DNA of 5,531 nt from Anaerolineaceae bacterium (GTDB taxonomy: Bacteria > Chloroflexota > Anaerolineae > Anaerolineales > Anaerolineaceae), in assembly GCA_011620445.1 (NCBI GenBank), contig WOZB01000147.1:1-5531 (forward strand), read 5' to 3'. Positions within the stretch are counted from its first letter, which is position 1; every line of letters starts with the position of its first letter. A program made the position numbers and the translations under genes. Positions 1 through 3,529 of this stretch are shown here, piece by piece. The notes below the pieces were generated by a model. That model had not been told where the DNA came from. It did no database searches and saw nothing but the letters and a program-made list of their open reading frames with translations.

Positions 1-861
1 GTGTTCGGTGTAATAGGCGACCGCTCCTGGCCAGAGGCTGGGATCATAGGCCACAATCTCGCGCAGCACGCGTTCGGGCATCTCGGCGCGGTCGGCCACT
101 TCCAGCAGGGGCGCAGGCAGGTCAAAAAACTTCATCAGACGGCCGTAATAAATGCGGTCCAACCCCAAAGTTTTTTGCAGGCTCTCGCGGGTGATTTCGT
201 CCAGGCGCACTTCGGATACCTGGCGGTAATACTCGATTTCATCCATCCCGGGCAGGGGCTTTAAGCTGTTGGCCTCAAGTACAATGCGCGCTGCCGCGCG
301 AGCCTTGCCCACCGGGGTGAGGGCCTTATAGGCCATGTTCTCGGCAATTTGCTTGGCTAAGGTGGGTTGGTTATCCACCAGGGCCAGCACGTATGATTCG
401 GTGCGTTTGGGATCTTTAATGGCACGGATAGCCGTCGCCCAGAAACGGCGTTCGCCAGTTAGCAACTGGAAGCGGTCCCGCCCTTCGATATTTAGCAATT
501 GCCCGGTAACCGGTTTAATTTGGCCGATATCTGCCAGTGAATCGCCCAGCGCCACCAGTTCATCCAGCTCGCGCTTGATCAGCCAATCGCGCTCTGCCAG
601 GCTGAACCAGGCCTCAACCGTCCCCCTCCAATCCAATTTTCCGGAAAAAAATTCTTCGCGCAAAGCCAAAGGCAGCAGCAATCGTGCCTGGAAGCGGTCC
701 GGCCGGATCATTTCCAATGGCACGCGGAAAACGCTCTGGCGGTTGTTGACCATTTTTGGAGCGCCAAAATCCGTTTCGCCCTCAATGCTTTCGGGTTTGG
801 CGTTGAAAGCATCGGTAGTGGTGTTGATTAATTTTTCAAAATTTATCTTAGTTTCTGGCAT
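1..861 (-). CDS. parB: ParB/Spo0J-family partition protein, 5' part (287 codons, continues past window start)
   Basis: A ParB-family protein binds a centromere site, spreads or slides on DNA as a CTP clamp, and stimulates the ParA ATPase. The reading frame is open from the ATG at 861 to the window edge, so the C-terminal dimerisation part is not seen. Visible landmarks are a ParB-box-like RPDRFQAR at residues 53-60, ELVALGDSLADIGQIKPVTG at about 101-120, GERRFWATA at 136-144 (the CTP-binding GERR motif), QIAENMAYKALTPVGKA at 171-187 (the ENxQR-like motif plus the start of the helical domain), and a helix-turn-helix-like stretch with GLDRIYYGRLMKFFDLP at about 233-249. About 40 residues lie between FQAR and ELVALG, longer than in typical Spo0J. 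A purine-rich GGAAGACGAGG precedes the ATG. The start lies 65 nt after the parA stop on the same strand, so the two are probably one operon. A palindrome sits in that gap. Confidence 0.92.
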   Translation of the reverse strand, partial: MPETKINFEKLINTTTDAFNAKPESIEGETDFGAPKMVNNRQSVFRVPLEMIRPDRFQARLLLPLALREEFFSGKLDWRGTVEAWFSLAERDWLIKRELDELVALGDSLADIGQIKPVTGQLLNIEGRDRFQLLTGERRFWATAIRAIKDPKRTESYVLALVDNQPTLAKQIAENMAYKALTPVGKARAAARIVLEANSLKPLPGMDEIEYYRQVSEVRLDEITRESLQKTLGLDRIYYGRLMKFFDLPAPLLEVADRAEMPERVLREIVAYDPSLWPGAVAYYTEH

Positions 862-884
862 ATGGCCTCGTCTTCCAGGTCAGC

Positions 885-902
885 CTGTGCCCATGGGCAC
901 AG
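885..902. promoter_or_regulatory. parS-like palindrome, site 1 (parA-parB gap)
   Basis: CTGTGCCCATGGGCACAG is an 18-bp perfect palindrome in the 65-nt gap between the parA stop and the parB start. The identical 18-mer recurs at 1887-1904, and its 14-bp core recurs at 2348-2361. Length, perfect symmetry and position inside parAB fit a ParB-binding centromere site. The sequence differs from the common chromosomal parS (TGTTTCACGTGAAACA), which would suit an element with its own specificity. An operator for another dimeric regulator is the main alternative. Confidence 0.72.
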
Positions 903-926
903 CGCGTTATATTGCATTTGAGGGTG

Positions 927-1757
927 CTAATCCTGCCCCAACTTGCCCAACACGGCATCCACCAGGTTTGAAAAGCAGCGGTAAGCCTGCGACTTCTCCG
1001 AGCAGTACGAAAACACATCGTAACCCGCGGTGGTAGCCGCAGAAATATCAGCCAGGTCTTTGATGTAGGGCATGAGCAGATCGCCATAGCGCCGTTCCAC
1101 TTCTTTGATGACATCGCGCGATTGGCGGCGCACCAGCTTGAAGCGTGAAGGCACAATCCCAAGCACGTTCAGGTCGGGGTTGGTGCTGTGTTTGATGTTT
1201 TCAATCATTTTGAGGATGTCCACCAGGCCGATCAGCGAAAGGCCGTCCTGTTCGATGGGGATGAGCACGTCGGTGCTGGCCACCAGTGAATTAGTGGGCA
1301 GCAAGCCAGCCGAGGGCGGGTTGTCGATAATGATGTAGGAATATTCGTTTTTGATGGGTTCCAAAAAGTAGGTTAGCTGGAAAGCGGCTTCGTCCTTGTT
1401 TTTCAGGGTGGTTTCAAGGGTTTCCATGCGCACCTTGTTGGTGCGGAAGATTTTGACTTTCTCAGAGCGCTTGCGCGGGATGAGCGAATCGACGACCAGA
1501 GAGTCTGAAGCGCCGTAGCCCTCCCCCAGGGCGGAGGCATAGTTTTGTTCCGCGGAGATGGCCGGCACGAATTTGTCGTCAAAGCCGCCGCCCATGGCCG
1601 TGATGGTGGCTGAAAGTTGGTCGTCCATGTCAATCAGCAGGACGGGTTTGCTGTTCTTCTTGCGGGATTCGTGCGTGGCCAGACCAGCAGCCAGGTTGAT
1701 GCTGATGGTGGATTTGCCTACCCCTCCCTTGCGATTGATCAGCGATATAATTGCCAT
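927..1757 (-). CDS. parA: ParA-family partition ATPase (276 aa)
   Basis: A ParA/Soj/MinD-type deviant Walker ATPase. ATP-bound dimers coat the nucleoid non-specifically, and ParB-bound cargo stimulates hydrolysis, so replicons are spaced or segregated. The deviant Walker A motif KGGVGKST is at residues 10-17 with its signature lysine. The second motif, IDMDDQLSAT, is at about 42-51, where DMDDQ replaces the usual DxDPQ. Walker B is IIIDNPPS at 142-149. There is no N-terminal DNA-binding extension: the P-loop begins at residue 10, as in Soj or type Ib ParA, so autorepression would be by ParB or another factor. The length is normal for a short ParA. The start ATG at 1757 is supported by GAAGGTG 6 nt or so upstream and by the standard MAIISLINRKGG opening. 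It is the first gene of the leftward operon with parB. Confidence 0.97.
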   Translation of the reverse strand: MAIISLINRKGGVGKSTISINLAAGLATHESRKKNSKPVLLIDMDDQLSATITAMGGGFDDKFVPAISAEQNYASALGEGYGASDSLVVDSLIPRKRSEKVKIFRTNKVRMETLETTLKNKDEAAFQLTYFLEPIKNEYSYIIIDNPPSAGLLPTNSLVASTDVLIPIEQDGLSLIGLVDILKMIENIKHSTNPDLNVLGIVPSRFKLVRRQSRDVIKEVERRYGDLLMPYIKDLADISAATTAGYDVFSYCSEKSQAYRCFSNLVDAVLGKLGQD

Positions 1758-1761
1758 AGCG

Positions 1762-1768
1762 CACCTTC
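1762..1768 (-). promoter_or_regulatory. parA ribosome binding site
   Basis: On the minus strand GAAGGTG lies about 6 nt before the ATG at 1757. It is a good Shine-Dalgarno match and fixes the parA start. Confidence 0.7.
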
Positions 1769-1886
1769 ACATTTCTACCTTGTAGGACCCGGCTCCCTGC
1801 TGATATTGTGCCTCAAGGGAGAGCAAATTGGGGCTTTGGCCAGCCTTGAAAATTCATTAGGGAGGCCTGCCCTTCTGCTGCCAGAT

Positions 1887-1904
1887 CTGTGCCCATGGGC
1901 ACAG
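1887..1904. promoter_or_regulatory. parS-like palindrome, site 2 (parA leader)
   Basis: This is the second exact copy of the 18-bp palindrome CTGTGCCCATGGGCACAG. It falls about 20 nt downstream of the predicted parA transcription start and about 130 bp before the parA ATG. ParB bound here could both anchor partition and repress parAB. Confidence 0.75.
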
Positions 1905-1930
1905 GCATTTGGACTGAATTGAATATTGAT

Positions 1931-1958
1931 ATTTTACCAAATTAAGCATTTTTTACAA
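1931..1958 (-). promoter_or_regulatory. Predicted parA promoter (leftward)
   Basis: On the minus strand TTGTAA (1958-1953) is followed after 16 nt by TAAAAT (1936-1931), directly preceded by TGG, which makes an extended -10 (TGnTAAAAT). Transcription would begin near 1924, giving a leader of about 165 nt that contains parS-like site 2. The -35 lies inside the left arm of the inverted repeat 1951-1980, so a protein bound there would compete with RNA polymerase. Confidence 0.55.
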
Positions 1959-1980
1959 GTTACAAGATTCACTTGTAAAA
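1951..1980. promoter_or_regulatory. Perfect inverted repeat, putative operator
   Basis: Arms TTTTACAAGT (1951-1960) and ACTTGTAAAA (1971-1980) are perfectly complementary with a 10-nt spacer, placing the half-sites two helical turns apart. A further TTACAAG (1960-1966) pairs with CTTGTAA (1972-1978). The left arm overlaps the parA -35. The 9-mer TTTACAAGT recurs at 2943-2951 in the next rightward promoter. It is probably the site of a dimeric regulator; none is clearly encoded here apart from ParB and the DnaA-I-like protein. Confidence 0.6.
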
Positions 1981-2025
1981 TATTAACAGGGCACTTATTG
2001 CAAGTAATTCGTTTGTATTAAGCAC

Positions 2026-2054
2026 TTGACTTAACTCACTCGCTCACCTATCCT
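2026..2054 (+). promoter_or_regulatory. Predicted promoter of the AAA ATPase gene
   Basis: TTGACT (2026-2031), a 17-nt spacer and TATCCT (2049-2054) give a reasonable sigma70-type promoter with a start near 2061. AAGGA (2068-2072) and GGTGG (2074-2078) then precede the ATG at 2086. It lies 46 bp to the right of the inverted repeat 1951-1980. Confidence 0.55.
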
Positions 2055-2085
2055 TTATGCATCAATTAAGGATGGTGGCGAGCCT

Positions 2086-2922
2086 ATGATTACACCCAAG
2101 CAACTCATTGAAGCCGGTTTACTGGAGAACCCTTTCCAGCGCTATCCAGATACGCGCTTCTTCTACCCCAATCTCAGTGAACAGCGCAAGGTGATGGAAG
2201 TGGCTTACAACTTCATCGCCGACCAGAAAGACCCTGCCAAGAACCTGGGCGTGATTGCTGGTTCAGCTGGCGCTGGCAAGAGTATGCTGGCCATGAAGCT
2301 AGCCCAGACTTCCCTTCCCGGTATAGCCGCGGACCCCAACCAGGTCAGTGCCCATGGGCACACTTTGGGGCTCTACCTCAACACCAATACGGTCACCGAG
2401 CCGCGCCACTTTCTGATGGCGGTGCTGGAAGCCCTTTCGGTGCCAGCTTCGCGTTCCAACGCCAACCGCCTGGAAGGCATCTTTGAGCGTCTGACGGAGA
2501 GCGAGGACCAGCTGCTGATCGTGCATGACGGCCCGCCAGTCGAGCAGGAATACCTCACCCAGCTGCTTTCGTGGTCAGTGGAGCACGAGAAGAAGATCAA
2601 AACCCTTATCTTCCTGCAGGATCTCAACAATACGGTCAGCAATATCGGCTCGCTGGCCTCTTTCCTGGGCCTGTATGTGCCCTTCCGCGTGCCTACCAAT
2701 GAGGAGGTGGCCGCCTGTCTGTATGCCCGCATGGTCTTTGCTGGCCTGAGGGAACCTGAAAAGCTGCTTTCTGAGGCGGAAGCCTTTGAAATTGCCGCCC
2801 AAAGCCGGGGCAACTTGAATGAAGCTCTACGCCTGGCCAATGAACGCCTGGAAGACCTGCTGACGCAGCAAAATCAGGTTCTAATGCTGAAAATCTTCCG
2901 AAATCGGAATCTTGTACCTTAA
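2086..2922 (+). CDS. ExeA/TniB-like AAA ATPase (278 aa)
   Basis: A soluble AAA (AAA_22-like) ATPase of the ExeA/TniB/Cdc6-related type. These act as ATP-dependent switches loading or remodelling partner proteins, for example in transposition, secretion or replication. The family opening NPFQRYPDTRFFYPNLSEQR is at about 15-34, Walker A GSAGAGKS at 59-66, a Walker B position LLIVHDGP at 143-150, a sensor-1 region IFLQDLNN at 175-182, and the C-terminal lid SRGNLNEALRLANERL at 240-255. Two catalytic hallmarks look altered: the residue after the Walker B Asp148 is Gly rather than Glu, and the usual GxPR sensor-2 arginine is replaced by GNLNE. No signal peptide or membrane segment was seen. The start is supported by upstream promoter and ribosome-site candidates. 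It is divergent from parA and upstream of a DnaA-I-like protein, so a replication or partition accessory role is more likely than secretion. The substrate is unknown. Confidence 0.9.
   Translation: MITPKQLIEAGLLENPFQRYPDTRFFYPNLSEQRKVMEVAYNFIADQKDPAKNLGVIAGSAGAGKSMLAMKLAQTSLPGIAADPNQVSAHGHTLGLYLNTNTVTEPRHFLMAVLEALSVPASRSNANRLEGIFERLTESEDQLLIVHDGPPVEQEYLTQLLSWSVEHEKKIKTLIFLQDLNNTVSNIGSLASFLGLYVPFRVPTNEEVAACLYARMVFAGLREPEKLLSEAEAFEIAAQSRGNLNEALRLANERLEDLLTQQNQVLMLKIFRNRNLVP
2348..2361. promoter_or_regulatory. parS-like palindrome, site 3 (inside ATPase gene)
   Basis: GTGCCCATGGGCAC is a 14-bp perfect palindrome identical to the core of sites 1 and 2. It matches their 18-mer at 16 of 18 positions and encodes SAHGH near residues 88-92 of the ATPase. 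A third copy within 1.5 kb, kept inside coding sequence, supports a protein-binding role rather than chance. Confidence 0.65.
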
Positions 2923-2933
2923 AAGATTCCGAT
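2903..2933 (+). terminator. Hairpin overlapping the ATPase stop codon
   Basis: ATCGGAATCTT (2903-2913) pairs perfectly with AAGATTCCGAT (2923-2933). The 9-nt loop contains the TAA stop. An alternative shorter pairing, TTCCGA (2896-2901) with TCGGAA (2904-2909), competes for the same left arm. No T-run follows, so intrinsic termination is doubtful. It could instead stabilise the mRNA end or act as an operator next to the downstream promoter. Confidence 0.35.
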
Positions 2934-2934
2934 A

Positions 2935-2970
2935 TTGACATCTTTACAAGTTTGTAAAGCCATGTAATAT
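2935..2970 (+). promoter_or_regulatory. Predicted promoter with embedded palindrome
   Basis: The palindrome CTTTACAA-GT-TTGTAAAG (2942-2959, 8-bp arms) carries the 9-mer TTTACAAGT that also forms the arms of the inverted repeat at 1951-1980. Its TTTACA (2943-2948) is spaced 16 nt from TAATAT (2965-2970), giving a start near 2977, almost on the ATG at 2978. A perfect TTGACA (2935-2940) is also present but is 24 nt from that -10, which is too far. The promoter would drive 2978-3529 and the large gene from 3526. Confidence 0.45.
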
Positions 2971-2977
2971 AGAACGT

Positions 2978-3529
2978 ATGTGCTATATGATGAATGCTGA
3001 CCTGAAGAGAACCTGCCTTGACCGCTACCCAACCTTCCTGTCTATTGAGGCTGGGCTTCGGGCTGCCAGCGAGCTGTCTTTCGCCCTCCTTTGTAGGAGG
3101 GTCCGCGAAGCGGGGGTGATGGGTGTTTTATCCCGGCAGTCTGAATGCAGCGAAGAGTCTTCCAGATCCAAGTCGGCGGGCGGGCTTCGTTGCACTCGTA
3201 CCGCCCCTACAACGGCCAACCTCATATCAAAGATCAAGTTCTGGGGCACTGGAACCACCTCAACGAAAAACCAGATTGCCACGCAAAAGAGGCTCGCAAT
3301 GACAGAGTGCGGGATTCGTTTCGCTCGGACCACCCCTACGAAAAAACAGATCGCTGCGCAAAGGAGGCTCGCAATCACAGAATTGTGCGGGATTCGTTTC
3401 GCTCGGACCACACCTATGCAAGCCCTCCTTTGGAGGAGGGTCCGTGCAACGGGGTTATTTGGCATTTTATCCTGCCTTGACGAGAAACACCAGCAACTAA
3501 GCAATCCACCTCTACAGGCATGCGGATGA
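2978..3529 (+). CDS. Repeat-derived open frame of unknown status (183 aa)
   Basis: I do not recognise a family. About the first 35 residues are unique; the rest is translated dispersed repeat, including VREAGVMGVLSRQSECSEES and two copies of a QIA.Q.RLA.TE...GIRFARTTP unit. In favour of translation: a promoter-like sequence places the transcript start at the ATG (a leaderless candidate), and its TGA overlaps the next gene's ATG (ATGA at 3526-3529), as in translational coupling. Against it: no conserved domain, no ribosome site, and a frame largely made of a repeat that is commonly non-coding. The alternative is a repeat-filled untranslated leader of about 550 nt for the downstream gene. Confidence 0.3.
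   Translation: MCYMMNADLKRTCLDRYPTFLSIEAGLRAASELSFALLCRRVREAGVMGVLSRQSECSEESSRSKSAGGLRCTRTAPTTANLISKIKFWGTGTTSTKNQIATQKRLAMTECGIRFARTTPTKKQIAAQRRLAITELCGIRFARTTPMQALLWRRVRATGLFGILSCLDEKHQQLSNPPLQACG
3084..3480. repeat. Composite dispersed-repeat block 1
   Basis: The block is bounded by two direct copies of a hairpin-headed module: CCCTCCT-TTGT-AGGAGGG (3084-3101) and CCCTCCT-TTGG-AGGAGGG (3423-3440), each followed by GTCCG and a GGGG run. Inside are a degenerate copy of the GCAGCGAAGAGTCTTC module (about 3136-3164) and three copies of a 28-29 bp element ending CCCCTAC or similar (3182-3210, 3311-3339, 3389-3416). Its modules reappear in the same order in block 2 (5072-5531). No transposase is present, so this is a non-autonomous palindromic repeat family. 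Confidence 0.8.
3272..3420. repeat. 75-bp imperfect tandem repeat (two units)
   Basis: Unit 1 (3272-3346) begins CAGATTGCCACGCAAAAGAG and unit 2 (3347-3420) begins CAGATCGCTGCGCAAAGGAG. Both continue through GGCTCGCAAT and GGGATTCGTTTCGCTCGGAC. A partial copy of the unit's tail precedes unit 1 near 3252-3271. The period is a multiple of three, so each copy encodes the same ~25 residues. Confidence 0.75.

Larger units (their letters stand above)
1758..2085. other. Divergent control region and possible origin
   Basis: This 328-bp stretch has no convincing gene. From left to right it holds the parA leader (about 1758-1924) with a parS-like palindrome, the leftward parA promoter, a perfect inverted repeat, and the rightward ATPase promoter. 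Positions 1921-2020 contain only 25 G/C by hand count, in contrast to the GC-richer genes on either side. CAAGT/ACTTG words recur at 1957, 1971, 2001 and 2024. AT-rich DNA with repeated short words beside par genes and an initiator-like protein is compatible with a replication origin, but two promoters alone would also make it AT-rich. Confidence 0.5.

Noticed and set aside
335..1036. Plus-strand open frame of 233 codons
   Set aside because: It lies opposite parB and the end of parA, whose motifs are unmistakable. Its Ser/Arg-rich translation is typical of an antisense shadow.
1589..1599. GCCCATGGCCG inside parA as a further parS copy
   Set aside because: Only the central bases match and the flanks fail to form the GTGCCC/GGGCAC arms.
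2373..2840. Minus-strand open frame of 155 codons
   Set aside because: It is antisense to the AAA ATPase gene and has Arg/Ser-rich shadow composition.
2935..2940. Perfect TTGACA as the -35 of the downstream promoter
   Set aside because: It lies 24 nt from the only good -10 (TAATAT at 2965-2970), outside the normal range; TTTACA at 2943 fits better.
3084..3101. CCCTCCT/AGGAGGG hairpins as intrinsic terminators
   Set aside because: No T-run follows, and the same hairpin heads several repeat copies, one of them inside a coding frame.
3084..3480. CRISPR array
   Set aside because: Repeat units are few, long and imperfect, with no regular unique spacers and no cas genes.
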